A stretch of 64,000 bases of DNA from an uncultured Desulfobacter sp. (GTDB lineage Bacteria > Desulfobacterota > Desulfobacteria > Desulfobacterales > Desulfobacteraceae), in the NCBI RefSeq assembly GCF_963666675.1, contig NZ_OY762929.1:4746001-4810000 (forward strand), read 5' to 3'. A program made the translations under genes and the position numbers. The notes under the pieces are model-generated. The model was not told the origin of the DNA and did not search any database. It worked only from the letters and a program-made list of their open reading frames with translations. Each line of letters opens with the position of its first letter. Position 1 is the stretch's first letter. This document shows positions 43,836 to 52,446 of the stretch, piece after piece.

Positions 43836-45836
43836 TTAAAATCGGTAGGTGAGCTTTAGGCCTATTTCACGGGGATCGCTATATGTTATATAAGTCTCTC
43901 CTTTACTTGAATAATCTTCATCAAAGATGTTCTTACCATAGAGATAAACATCCCAGCTTTCAGCCTCATACCCAATTTTTGCATTAATCAGTTGATAAGC
44001 ATCTCTTTCATATGTATTTGTCCTTTCTAAATAAGTTTTCCCAACACCAACCAAATCAACTCCGACATAAAGGCCGTTCCCCGGTCGATATTGACCACCT
44101 ATGGCAAATGTATATTCGGGGACATTAGGCGCCTTGTTATCGCTATAATCGCCTGAATCGTCCCGATATTCATCATATTCTACATTAGTATAGCCAACAT
44201 TTGCCGTTATGGTGAATTGAGGTGTGATTTTTACCTGTAGTTCCAGTTCAGCGCCATAGGAGACTGCAGTAGCAGCATTGGTTATGTAAGTCCATGGGGT
44301 GATCGTCTCTGTCACCTGCATGTCATCTATATCCATGTAAAACAGTGCACCGTTTACGATCAATCTGTTTTTGAAAAGTTGACTTTTAAAGCCTATTTCA
44401 TAGGACCACAGCTCTTCGCTATCATAGCTGTCGTATTCCGAAGCAGTACTCATCGCATTGAAACCACCTGATCGGAAGCCTTTGGCAACCGTAGCATACC
44501 CCATCACCTGTTCAGTTATGGCATAATCCACACTGAATTTAGGCGCAATGTCATCCCAGGTATCATCAAAAGAGTTGCCAGTAATATAATCCTGCATATC
44601 TTTTTCCTGTGTTTCATAACGCAGACCGCCAGTCACACCAATTTTGGGCGTTAATGCATAACGAAGCTGGCCAAAAATGGCGAAGGCCTCGCCCCCAAGC
44701 TCCCGATTTCTCGTCATCGACGCCATTGTAACGTCAGTTGTATCATCGTCGTTATCATAATAGATACCGGCAACCCAACTCATCTTCTTTGTATTTGATG
44801 ATAACCTTAGTTCCTGAGCAATTTTGTCGTATTCGTTATTATTCGATGCAGGCCATAATGCAACGGGGTTAAAATCATAATCAATATCAAAATCAGTTTT
44901 AGAAAGGCGGTGGGAGGTGATTGAAGTTACATTTAATGTATCATTAAAATCGTAACTAACTTTTAAGGCTTGACTGCTGGTGAATGATTCCTCTTTGGTG
45001 TCAAAATCAGAATATACTTCCCGGTCACCGGAAGCAGTAAGTCCCAAAGCGGCGGCCCCATCTTCACTCAACCCCATTTTGTTGCCGTCATTGTCATATT
45101 CCAGCTGAGAGAAAATTAAGCTGAGATCAAGACCGTTTATCGGCGTCCATTTAAGTTGGCCTTTTCCGAACCAATGCTCTTTATCGTTTTCCACATCGCC
45201 GGTGTACCCATTTTTAATAAAACCGTCTTTATCGTAATATTGGCCGGACAGTCCAAAGAAGAACCTATCCTGAACAATCGGCCCGCTCAAGCTAAAGGCA
45301 ACTTCCTTTTTATAATCCTGACCACAATCAACCGAGATCTTTCCACGATATGCGTTATCTGGTTGACGGGTAATAATGTTGATAGCACCGGCTTCGGCAC
45401 TTTTTCCGTACAAGGTTCCTTGGGGACCGCGTAATACTTCTACCCGCTCAATATTCTGTAGTGTATCCTCATATCCAGCAAAAGTTAAAACTGGAACCCC
45501 GTCAATGAACATGGCAGTTGAAACACTGTTTGTCCCTAGTTCAGCCGACATACCCCTCATAACAGGTCTTGCAGCACCTGAAACGCCTTGGGCGTTGATT
45601 ATTAGATTTGGTACGTAATCGCTCAACTCGCTAACAGAAGAAATATTCCTGTCATCAAGTATAAATTCATCAAAGGCTGTGATGCTCATGGGAACTTCCT
45701 GGATATTTTCTTCCTGCTTATTTGCAGTTACAGTGATCGAATCCAATGATATTTCGGATTGTTCATTATCTGCTATGGATTGATTTACGGCAATCAAGAT
45801 GGAAATAAAGACGATCGCCAATTGAAAAATCTTCAT
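43836..45836 (-). CDS. TonB-dependent outer-membrane receptor 4 (paralogue of 2)
   Basis: Receptor of 666 residues, the same length as receptor 2 and closely similar along its whole length. Signal peptide about residues 1-22 (ends SIA). TonB-box-like DSITVTANKQEE, plug VLRGPQGTLYGKSAEAGAINIITR and barrel AKGFRSGGFNAMS; the C-terminus DPREIGLKLTYRF ends in Phe. The start follows AAGGAG. Differences from receptor 2 cluster in places that are probably surface loops (such as MRGMSAELGTNSVSTAMF against MRGILNQVGSDVSTAMF, and TETITPWTYITNAATAV against RESLGDGRNYTTNAGTAT), suggesting different ligands. An AraC gene lies upstream and a methyltransferase downstream. Confidence 0.94.
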   Translation of the reverse strand: MKIFQLAIVFISILIAVNQSIADNEQSEISLDSITVTANKQEENIQEVPMSITAFDEFILDDRNISSVSELSDYVPNLIINAQGVSGAARPVMRGMSAELGTNSVSTAMFIDGVPVLTFAGYEDTLQNIERVEVLRGPQGTLYGKSAEAGAINIITRQPDNAYRGKISVDCGQDYKKEVAFSLSGPIVQDRFFFGLSGQYYDKDGFIKNGYTGDVENDKEHWFGKGQLKWTPINGLDLSLIFSQLEYDNDGNKMGLSEDGAAALGLTASGDREVYSDFDTKEESFTSSQALKVSYDFNDTLNVTSITSHRLSKTDFDIDYDFNPVALWPASNNNEYDKIAQELRLSSNTKKMSWVAGIYYDNDDDTTDVTMASMTRNRELGGEAFAIFGQLRYALTPKIGVTGGLRYETQEKDMQDYITGNSFDDTWDDIAPKFSVDYAITEQVMGYATVAKGFRSGGFNAMSTASEYDSYDSEELWSYEIGFKSQLFKNRLIVNGALFYMDIDDMQVTETITPWTYITNAATAVSYGAELELQVKITPQFTITANVGYTNVEYDEYRDDSGDYSDNKAPNVPEYTFAIGGQYRPGNGLYVGVDLVGVGKTYLERTNTYERDAYQLINAKIGYEAESWDVYLYGKNIFDEDYSSKGETYITYSDPREIGLKLTYRF

Positions 45837-46218
45837 TTTGTTTCTCCTTAAACTTAATTAGCCGCTATCAGATAGACCCCGCTTTGGGAGCCCTTTTTCA
45901 ACGCAATTTTCTGACAGGCAATGTCGGCTGCAAAAAGATCAATATCATCATTAGACATAAAGGGCTGGCAAGTTCGCCCCTGCTTTTTTCCAGGAGATCT
46001 CTTTTCGCATATATCATCGTTTTTTCATCTGGCGGGCATAATTACGAATACACCGGCAGATGGCCCGTATGTAGCCTGGCATATAATACATTTCTGGGAG
46101 AGGTGCTGGTAACAGGCTCCTTTAAATTAGCCCGATCGTCTTTTTTTTAGTTTTAGAAATCATATTTTTAACGAGGGTATTTAATAGGAATTTCGGGCTT
46201 GGTTCTAACGTCGGCCAT
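45837..46218 (-). promoter_or_regulatory. Leader region of receptor 4
   Basis: This 380-bp space must hold the promoter of receptor 4. The ribosome site AAGGAG (45849-45844) is clear. A 34-codon frame on the minus strand (45854-45958, MSNDDIDLFAADIACQKIAL...) ends just before that site but lacks its own ribosome site, so it could be a leader peptide or chance. Nothing else is recognisable. Confidence 0.25.
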
Positions 46219-46278
46219 TGTAGGGGCAGGTCCCTGTGCCTGCCCTAACGGGGGCAACCACAGGGGATTGCCCCTACA
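46219..46278. repeat. 60-bp inverted repeat overlapping the AraC stop codon
   Basis: TGTAGGGGCAG at the left and CTGCCCCTACA-like ends at the right (TTGCCCCTACA), with an inner CCCTGTG/CACAGGG pair, form a compact palindromic repeat. It resembles the GTAGGGGCA-type repeats common in many environmental bacteria (resemblance by eye). The stop codon of the AraC gene (46274-46276) lies inside its right arm, so insertion of the repeat may have reset the C-terminus of that protein. Confidence 0.6.
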
Positions 46279-47239
46279 GAAGGCGGCCGATCTTATGATC
46301 AAGCCCTGAATTTCCACTGGGCAGATGGCCGAAATATTTTTTAAATGCCTTCGTAAAGTAGCTGGGACTGGAATAGCCCACCGCATAAGCAGCTTGGGTA
46401 ACATTCATCCGGCCGTCCATCAAAAAATCCATGGCGGTTTCAAGGCGGCGGTTGCGCAGGTATTCAAAAGGGGTAACACCATAAACCATCCGGAAACAAC
46501 GGTGCAGCTTGCTGCGGCACATCCCAACCGCTCGGGCCAATTGATTAAGATCAGGGCTGTTTTCCAGATTGCCGGCCAGCAAACGTGCCGCTTCACGTAT
46601 ACGATCCAAATCCGGAACCGGTAAAGGCCTGGTGTCAGATTTTCGGTTGTCAACCGTCTCAATTTGTCCGATTTTATGCGCAATCAGTTCCAGAACTTTG
46701 CTTTCCAAAAAAAACTTTTGGGCCCATCCCTGGTACGGACAATTAAATATGTTAAAAATAATGGTGCGTATGGCCGGTGTGATTTGGCCTTCATGAAAGA
46801 ATGTCCCGTTTGACAAATTCCCAAGCTGTGGTGGCAAATCTTGTACTTCCCCCCCGGCAAAAGCGTAAAACCGCTCCAAATCCATTAAGATATTTATGTG
46901 CACAACCCGTTCCATATATATGGTTTCTGTGAGATCAACCAAGTCCGTGCAACAACTAAAACGGGCCCTGCCCGGCCTGATGTCATTGCCTTTTTTTTGA
47001 CCTGTCGAGTGAACCTGACTGCGGCCTGACAAACGGAAGCCGAATCCAATGGGCGCAAAGGGGGGAGTGTACTCCAGAGCAATTGGACACCGGGGAACAT
47101 AATCCATTATCATCAATTGTATCCCGGAGTTGAGGGGGACGCTTTTTATATATCCCTTTCCCATGAAAGGGGGAAGGCAGATTTGATTCTCTTTCGTGGG
47201 ATTGCTCAGGCCTTGGGGCGATAGAAATATCTTTTCCAT
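46274..47239 (-). CDS. AraC-family regulator, PchR-like (module 3)
   Basis: Regulator of 321 residues. The start at 47239 is preferred because the protein from there aligns in length with the other AraC genes here and CAAGGA precedes it; the frame extends to 47332 only through a TTG. The sensor half has GYIKSVPLNSGIQLMIMDYVP and IGFGFRLSGRSQVH. The DNA-binding half has LNQLARAVGMCRSKLHRCFRMVYG and VTQAAYAVGYSSPSYFTKAFKKYFG. It lies upstream of receptor 4 on the same strand. Its last codons run into a mobile-type inverted repeat. Closest in pattern to the AraC protein at 9.6 kb. Confidence 0.86.
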   Translation of the reverse strand: MEKIFLSPQGLSNPTKENQICLPPFMGKGYIKSVPLNSGIQLMIMDYVPRCPIALEYTPPFAPIGFGFRLSGRSQVHSTGQKKGNDIRPGRARFSCCTDLVDLTETIYMERVVHINILMDLERFYAFAGGEVQDLPPQLGNLSNGTFFHEGQITPAIRTIIFNIFNCPYQGWAQKFFLESKVLELIAHKIGQIETVDNRKSDTRPLPVPDLDRIREAARLLAGNLENSPDLNQLARAVGMCRSKLHRCFRMVYGVTPFEYLRNRRLETAMDFLMDGRMNVTQAAYAVGYSSPSYFTKAFKKYFGHLPSGNSGLDHKIGRLL

Positions 47240-47429
47240 TTCAACAGATCCTTGGAGGCAAGTCTGAACAAACCGGGAACCCGGCCCAATCAAGCATTCA
47301 AACCATACACCACCTGAATAATCAACTTTCAATTCATGTCATCTTATAACCATCGGTACTATCAGTCTCAAATATCGTCGCCATTATTCAACTTACAATC
47401 TCAACCTGTCAACTATTTTTAGGAAGAAC

Positions 47430-47452
47430 AAACTCATTATCATTATATAAAC
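47430..47452. promoter_or_regulatory. Possible Fur-like box
   Basis: The stretch around CATTATCATTATATAA (47434-47449) reads, on the opposite strand, ATAATGATAATG, close to the tandem GATAAT hexamers of Fur boxes. It lies between the AraC gene (leftward) and the ParA gene (rightward), about 195 bp and 90 bp from their starts. The match is partial. Confidence 0.3.
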
Positions 47453-47538
47453 CCCAATGAATCTCCAGAGTGATTGCAATACCCGGCAAGAACAGGTACA
47501 GTGCCCTAACGGAATCTAATAGAAAGAGGCGGCGGACC

Positions 47539-48171
47539 ATGCAGATTTTAACCCTTCTGGCCCAAAAGGGCGGCACCGGAAAAACAACCCTTTCCATTCA
47601 CCTGGCAGTTCTGGCAATGGCTGTAGGCCAAAAAGCAGTCATTGCAGATATAGACCCCCAGCAAAGTGCCTTGTTCTGGAAAAAAAGACGGGCTTTAGAC
47701 AATCCGGTGGTGCTGGGCATAAATGCAACGGATCTGGACCAGACCATCGTTGATTTAAAGGCCCAAGGTACAGATCTTTTAATCATTGATACCGCCCCCC
47801 ATTCATGGGACGATGCTCTATTGGCAGTAAAGGCGGCAGACAGCATCCTTATTCCCACCCGGCCTGCCATTCTCGATCTTGAAGCGATCCGCCGGTCGGT
47901 TGACATTGTAAAAGAAGTCCAGGGAAAAGGGGCCATTGTTTTAAACGGCTGTCCTTATCCCGGTCCGGGCGGTGAACGCGCGATTGTCTCCGAAGCCAGG
48001 GACGCACTTCAGATCTATGGGTTGCCCGTGGCACCCATAGCATTGTCAAACCGAGTGGCATTCAGCCACTCTCTCATTGACGGCCGGGCGGTGACTGAAT
48101 TTGAAAAAACCGGCAAGGCAGCTTTGGAAATCGGAAGGCTGTATGACTGGCTAAAGGAAAACTTATGGTAA
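47539..48171 (+). CDS. ParA-family P-loop ATPase
   Basis: Small ParA/MinD-type ATPase of 210 residues. The ATG at 47539 follows GAGGCGG. The deviant Walker A LAQKGGTGKTTLSIHLA (residues 5-21) has the signature first Lys, ADIDPQQSALFWKKRR matches the A' region, and DLLIIDTAPHSWDDALLAVKAAD the Walker B. No N-terminal DNA-binding helix-turn-helix is present, so it is the short ParA type found on small plasmids and in carboxysome-, chemotaxis- or conjugation-positioning systems. No ParB gene follows; instead a 71-residue membrane protein overlaps its stop. It could segregate an integrated element or place a membrane complex. Confidence 0.87.
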   Translation: MQILTLLAQKGGTGKTTLSIHLAVLAMAVGQKAVIADIDPQQSALFWKKRRALDNPVVLGINATDLDQTIVDLKAQGTDLLIIDTAPHSWDDALLAVKAADSILIPTRPAILDLEAIRRSVDIVKEVQGKGAIVLNGCPYPGPGGERAIVSEARDALQIYGLPVAPIALSNRVAFSHSLIDGRAVTEFEKTGKAALEIGRLYDWLKENLW

Positions 48172-48380
48172 AACGAGCAAAACTGACATTGGAGTCTGAT
48201 CCTGTTGAAAATGCCCAGGCTCAACCAGCTGACGTCACGCCGGAGACACCGTCTAATCATCAGGAAACATTTACAACGGAACCTAAAGCGCCGGCAAAAA
48301 AATCCGGACTTTTCAAAACAGTACTGTTTTTCGGTCTGACCATTGCGTCTATCGCTATTTTCAAACGCAAAATATTTTAG
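48165..48380 (+). CDS. Small single-helix membrane partner of ParA
   Basis: Protein of 71 residues whose ATG lies inside the ParA stop (ATGGTAA overlap), so the two are co-translated. It has a basic start (MVKRAKLTLES), a long Pro/Glu/Thr-rich disordered stretch (residues 14-44), a short AKKSG linker and a C-terminal hydrophobic helix (LFKTVLFFGLTIASIAIFKRKIF). It looks like a tail-anchored membrane protein with a cytosolic tail that could contact ParA. No family recognised. Confidence 0.65.
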   Translation: MVKRAKLTLESDPVENAQAQPADVTPETPSNHQETFTTEPKAPAKKSGLFKTVLFFGLTIASIAIFKRKIF

Positions 48381-48427
48381 GCCCATAAATGAAAACCATA
48401 GGCTTACGTCGCCCGCCCCAATAATGT

Positions 48428-49426
48428 CTACAGAGCCGGACGGCACATGTTCCCATTCTTTTTAAGAATGCCGGGATTGATGCTGAACTGTTTTTTAAAG
48501 GCCTTTGAAAAATGGCTGACATTGATGTAACCTACGGCATTGGCAGCTTCGGACACGGAATGGTTGCTCTCCCTGATCAGCGCCCAGGCCTGCTCCATTC
48601 TCAATTTTTGAACAAAGGTAAAAATGGTTGTATTAAAGGTCCGTTTAAACTCTTTTTTCAAGGTAAATTCATTGAGGCCGCAACGCCTGGCCAAAACCGG
48701 AATCGTGGGCGGGTCCAAAAAATTTGCCGTTAAAATGGATTTTGCATGGGCCAGTTGCTCTCTGACATCAGAGTTTAAAAGAGGTGTATGCGCCGTCCCG
48801 GCATTTTGGCAGAGCAATTCCACCTGGCGCGATAGAAGAATCATGGCCCGGCTCTGGTAAAACAATTCACGGGCCGGGCCATTAAGCGACGGGGGATTTA
48901 GAATTTCCAGCGCTGTTTTTCGTAACTCCGGGTCCAGGGGATAAGATAAAAATTCACTTCCCGGGAAAAGGTGCAGCTGTCTCTCTCCGGATACATCGGA
49001 GATGAGATGGTCAGGCAGATAGCGGTGCAAAAGACGGGGATCAATGAGCAGCTCCACACAGGTGACCGGGAGTGCCGGATCAATGGTCATATGCCCCCAT
49101 GCCCCTTTAAGAAAACCGATGGTAGCGGTGTTCGGTCCGATATCTTTATCATTTTCCTTAAACCCACCCGGGCTTGAAAATCTGCTGGAGAAGCGGCCGG
49201 ACAGTGTCAGACAAAAGGTCACAGGGGCGTTACCGACCTTAAAATTTATACGGGGGTAGGCATTGGCAGGGCCTGTCATGATGCTCAGATAAAGCCCGGG
49301 GGCCACCGGTAATATTTGGGGGAAAAGTCCAGTATCGTCAGCACCCTTAATCTCAAAAACAAATTGACCCAACTGCCCGGCAACCGGATAGATAAAGTCG
49401 GATCGCATCTGAATACAAGTGGCCAT
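48428..49426 (-). CDS. AraC-family regulator
   Basis: Regulator of 332 residues. The sensor half (residues 1-215) has APGLYLSIMTGPANAYPRINFKVG and FCLTLSGRFSSRFS, then HLFPGSEFLSYPLDPELRKTALEIL. The C-terminal DNA-binding pair is TIPVLARRCGLNEFTLKKEFKRTFN and VSEAANAVGYINVSHFSKAFKKQFS. It is convergent with the ParA pair and has no receptor gene directly beside it, so its target is unclear. A short hairpin (AAAACCC with GGGTTTT, 49471-49497) lies in its leader. Confidence 0.85.
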   Translation of the reverse strand: MATCIQMRSDFIYPVAGQLGQFVFEIKGADDTGLFPQILPVAPGLYLSIMTGPANAYPRINFKVGNAPVTFCLTLSGRFSSRFSSPGGFKENDKDIGPNTATIGFLKGAWGHMTIDPALPVTCVELLIDPRLLHRYLPDHLISDVSGERQLHLFPGSEFLSYPLDPELRKTALEILNPPSLNGPARELFYQSRAMILLSRQVELLCQNAGTAHTPLLNSDVREQLAHAKSILTANFLDPPTIPVLARRCGLNEFTLKKEFKRTFNTTIFTFVQKLRMEQAWALIRESNHSVSEAANAVGYINVSHFSKAFKKQFSINPGILKKNGNMCRPAL

Positions 49427-49551
49427 AAACTGATTATCCTCAATCTATAATGGGTTGTAAACTCCGATAAAAACCCCTTCATCATCAGGGTTTTTAGATA
49501 ATATCGCTTTGTATATAACAACATTAAGTTTGGCGCAACTAAAAATACCGC

Positions 49552-49579
49552 TTGACATGATTATTATTTCAGTTTAAAA
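49552..49579 (+). promoter_or_regulatory. Candidate promoter of the Cys-rich protein gene
   Basis: TTGACA at 49552-49557 is followed after 16 bp by TTAAAA. It lies about 160 bp before the start at 49737, giving a long leader. The -35 is perfect and the -10 is weak. Confidence 0.35.
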
Positions 49580-49736
49580 ATTTAGCCAATCCTAACTCGC
49601 ATCGTTCGAGCAAAATCAAATCAATACGTTTACCCAATATTTTACGTCAACAGCTGAGTTAGGGATGTCGCACCATTTTTTTTGTATTTGGGGCAAAAAA
49701 AGGCTTAATGCAAACATAAATTCAAGGAGTCAAACA

Positions 49737-50114
49737 ATGGAGAATAACTTTACCATGGACACCCAGAGACAAGATAAAAACATTCACATTGATATGAAAG
49801 GGACCTTTGACGGGGCATCTGCATTTGCCCTGATTCATGAAATCGGAGATGGGATTTACGATGCAACCAACAATATTTATGTGGAAACCAAAGACATCTC
49901 TAAGGTTTATCCGTTCGGCAAAGCAATTTTAGATTCCAACCTGCCTAAAATATGCAGAAAATGTGTCCACTTCAGCGGCGCCATGGCGGACCGGATTGCC
50001 CCCGAGGGGTGCGCCGTAGAAAACGAAGGCGTTCACCAGGGGTGCCATAAATGCACCGGAAACTGCGAAAACTGCCCATGCAACAGCTCAGGCGGAGGAC
50101 GGACACCCGCGTAG
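49737..50114 (+). CDS. Small protein with Cys-rich C-terminus
   Basis: Protein of 125 residues. The ATG at 49737 follows AAGGAG (49724-49729). The first 80 residues resemble a STAS-like fold (KNIHIDMKGTFDGASAFALIHEI, then NIYVETKDISKVYPFG). The last 50 residues hold nine cysteines, arranged as CRKC, a single Cys in GCAVEN, GCHKC, then CENCPC with one more Cys just before (TGNC), which is a plausible Fe-S or zinc site. No signal peptide. The family is not recognised. It stands alone, read toward epmA (convergent). Confidence 0.6.
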   Translation: MENNFTMDTQRQDKNIHIDMKGTFDGASAFALIHEIGDGIYDATNNIYVETKDISKVYPFGKAILDSNLPKICRKCVHFSGAMADRIAPEGCAVENEGVHQGCHKCTGNCENCPCNSSGGGRTPA

Positions 50115-50132
50115 AAAAGATAGTTTTGCCCG

Positions 50133-51044
50133 TTAAAGTAACTCGGGAGGGAACGCCACAACCTGGTCAATATCCGGTGCATCGCAAAACAGCATCACCA
50201 GGCGGTCCATGCCCAGGGCGATACCGGCAGCAGGCGGCATCAAGACAAGGTCGGATAAAAATTTTTCGGGCATAGGCAGTGTTGCCTTACCCTGGCGGAT
50301 GCGCAGTTCATTTTCCGCTTCAAACCGTTTTCTCTGGAGTTTATGGTCGGTCAGTTCCGTGAACCCGTTGGCCAGTTCAATGCCGGCCGCATACATCTCA
50401 AATCGTTGGGCCGTATCCGGTTTTTCAGTATGGACTGCGGCAAGACTGGCCATGGACAAGGGATAGTCATAAAGAAAGCAAGGCCGGGATGTGCCTAAAT
50501 AGGGTTCAATGTCAAAACTGATAATTTCATCAAACTGCCCGGTATCCATGGCCTGCTCCAAAGAGAGGTCGGAAAAGTCTTCAAAGGCTTGGGCAACGGT
50601 CATCCGCTGGAAGGGGTCGGCAAGGTCCAGGGATGAGCCCTGGTAGACCAGACGGTCCGGCGTACCCAGACCCTGGGCAATATGGCGAAAAAGCCCCTGG
50701 CACTGATCCATGAGGTCTTCATAGGTCTGGTGGACGGCATACCACTCAAGCAGCGTCAGTTCAGGCAAATGTCGCCGGCCGCGCTCTCCCTGGCGAAAGC
50801 ACTTGCAGATCTGAAAAATTTTGTCTGCCCCCCGGGCCAAAAGCCGTTTCATACACTGCTCCGGGGAGGCTTGCAGATATGATTCCCGGGAAGTAACCGG
50901 CTCAATATGGGCTTCGGGAATGATCGACGGGCACCGAACCGGGGTCTCCACCTCAAGGTACCCCATGGAACTGAAAAAATCCCTTGTCAATGCCATGACA
51001 AGGGATCTTTTTTTTAAATTTTTCAGCAATTGTGAACTGTTCAT
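50133..51044 (-). CDS. epmA: EF-P lysyl-ligase, EpmA/GenX family
   Basis: Class II lysyl-tRNA-synthetase paralogue of 303 residues that attaches a lysine to elongation factor P. It lacks the anticodon-binding domain of LysRS, as EpmA does. Motif 1 region: FFSSMGYLEVETPV; motif 2: FRQGERGRRHLPELTLLEWY; motif 3: GIALGMDRLVMLF. The substrate-pocket segment IELANGFTEL is present. The partner EpmB is not in this window. It ends the operon HyuA-HDAC-EpmA, read leftward, starting 18 bp after the HDAC gene. Confidence 0.93.
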   Translation of the reverse strand: MNSSQLLKNLKKRSLVMALTRDFFSSMGYLEVETPVRCPSIIPEAHIEPVTSRESYLQASPEQCMKRLLARGADKIFQICKCFRQGERGRRHLPELTLLEWYAVHQTYEDLMDQCQGLFRHIAQGLGTPDRLVYQGSSLDLADPFQRMTVAQAFEDFSDLSLEQAMDTGQFDEIISFDIEPYLGTSRPCFLYDYPLSMASLAAVHTEKPDTAQRFEMYAAGIELANGFTELTDHKLQRKRFEAENELRIRQGKATLPMPEKFLSDLVLMPPAAGIALGMDRLVMLFCDAPDIDQVVAFPPELL

Positions 51045-51062
51045 CTTACATGCGAATAAGAT

Positions 51063-52376
51063 TTATTGTTTTACCTCGTACAAATCCGTTGTCCGATCCT
51101 GTAGATAGATGCGCTGGTATTTGGAATTATCTGCCTGCTCATAAAATTGATAACCCTGCTCCCGGCATGCGTTGCAGGCATTGATGGGGATATGAACGCC
51201 AAGGACATGATTCCCCGGCGTGGCCTTGGAATCCACCTCAAAACTGCCGCCGCAATCCCTGCATATACGGATTTTCTCTTTCTGGCGTTCAAAAATATTG
51301 TCTGTGTCATAAAACACTTCCCGGTGGCGGGTCACGATCTGTCCGGGTTCACCGGCAGCGTCTCTCATTTCATACCGCTGCCCCCAGTAGCGCATGATCT
51401 GGTCACAGGTCTGTTTGATTTTATCCGTGGTACTGACTGACTGTTTGAGCCGTTCCGGATTATAATCGGGCTCCACCACACCGGAATAATCAATACCTGC
51501 CATGGCAAGGATAATACCCAGATTTACATACGGCAGGGCACCTTCAATGGCATATCCCCCTTCAAGGACCGCAATATCCGGCTTCAGCATGGAGGTCAGG
51601 CGCGCATACCCCTGGGCCGAAAAATTCATATTTGTCAAAGGATCTGTGTAGTGATTGTCCTGACCGGCGGAATTGACCACAAGATCGGGTTTAAATTCCT
51701 CAATGACCGGCAGCACACAATTTTCAATCACATAGAGATACCCTTCGGTGGACGTCCCCGGGGGTAGTGGAATATTCAAATTGGAGCCTTTGGCATTGGG
51801 TCCGCCCAGTTCACTGGGAAAGCCTGTGCCCGGATACATGGTCCGGCCGTCCTGGTGCAGGGAGATGAACAGGACATCAGGGTCATGCCAGAAAATATCA
51901 TTGGTACCGTCACCGTGGTGGCAGTCCGTATCAATGACGGCAATGCGCTTGACGTTGAACTGGGAACGGATGTATTCCACCATAACCGCTTCAATATTGA
52001 TATGGCAGAATCCCCGGCCCCCGTGGGTCACCCGCATGGCATGATGGCCCGGCGGTCTGACCAGCGCAAAGCCGTTCTCGACCTCTTTTGACATAACGGC
52101 ATCGGCAATGGCCTTGGCACCGCCTGCCGAGATCAAATGGGATTCGGTTGTAATGCTCTCTTCATCCGGCACACAGAAATGGGCCCGTTGTATGTCCTGG
52201 GGCGTTACAAGTTCCGGTTTGTACTCTATAATTTCAGGGACATCAAAAATACCTTCTTCGGTGACCTGATCCTGGGTATATAAAAGCCGCTCTTCCCGTT
52301 CAGGGTGGGTGGGGTCAATGGCCCAGTCAAATGCAGGAAAAAAGACCAGTCCCGTTTTATGAGGTGCGTTTAACAT
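51063..52376 (-). CDS. HDAC-family deacetylase/amidohydrolase with C-terminal Cys4 region
   Basis: Zinc-dependent hydrolase of 437 residues in the histone deacetylase/acetylpolyamine amidohydrolase superfamily. Active-site segments: VRPPGHHAM (His pair), GGRGFCHINIEAV, VIDTDCHHGDGTNDIFWHD (Zn Asp and His), PDLVVNSAGQDNHYTDP (Zn Asp) and EGGY. The C-terminal 90 residues form an extra region with two Cys pairs (CRDCGGSF and CNACREQGY), probably a structural zinc site not found in the core fold. It lies between the hydantoinase-like gene and epmA, read in the same direction. Substrate unknown; acetylated small molecules or proteins are possible. Confidence 0.88.
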   Translation of the reverse strand: MLNAPHKTGLVFFPAFDWAIDPTHPEREERLLYTQDQVTEEGIFDVPEIIEYKPELVTPQDIQRAHFCVPDEESITTESHLISAGGAKAIADAVMSKEVENGFALVRPPGHHAMRVTHGGRGFCHINIEAVMVEYIRSQFNVKRIAVIDTDCHHGDGTNDIFWHDPDVLFISLHQDGRTMYPGTGFPSELGGPNAKGSNLNIPLPPGTSTEGYLYVIENCVLPVIEEFKPDLVVNSAGQDNHYTDPLTNMNFSAQGYARLTSMLKPDIAVLEGGYAIEGALPYVNLGIILAMAGIDYSGVVEPDYNPERLKQSVSTTDKIKQTCDQIMRYWGQRYEMRDAAGEPGQIVTRHREVFYDTDNIFERQKEKIRICRDCGGSFEVDSKATPGNHVLGVHIPINACNACREQGYQFYEQADNSKYQRIYLQDRTTDLYEVKQ

Positions 52377-52446
52377 GGTGTTCCCCCTTAATTTTCAAGC
52401 GTCTGCGGGTTAAGCATCGATTCAAACCCATGTATCAGGCCGGGTT

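Noticed and set aside
45854..45958. 34-codon peptide just before receptor 4
   Set aside because: It ends close to the receptor ribosome site but has no ribosome site of its own, and the paralogous receptor 2 leader has no equivalent.
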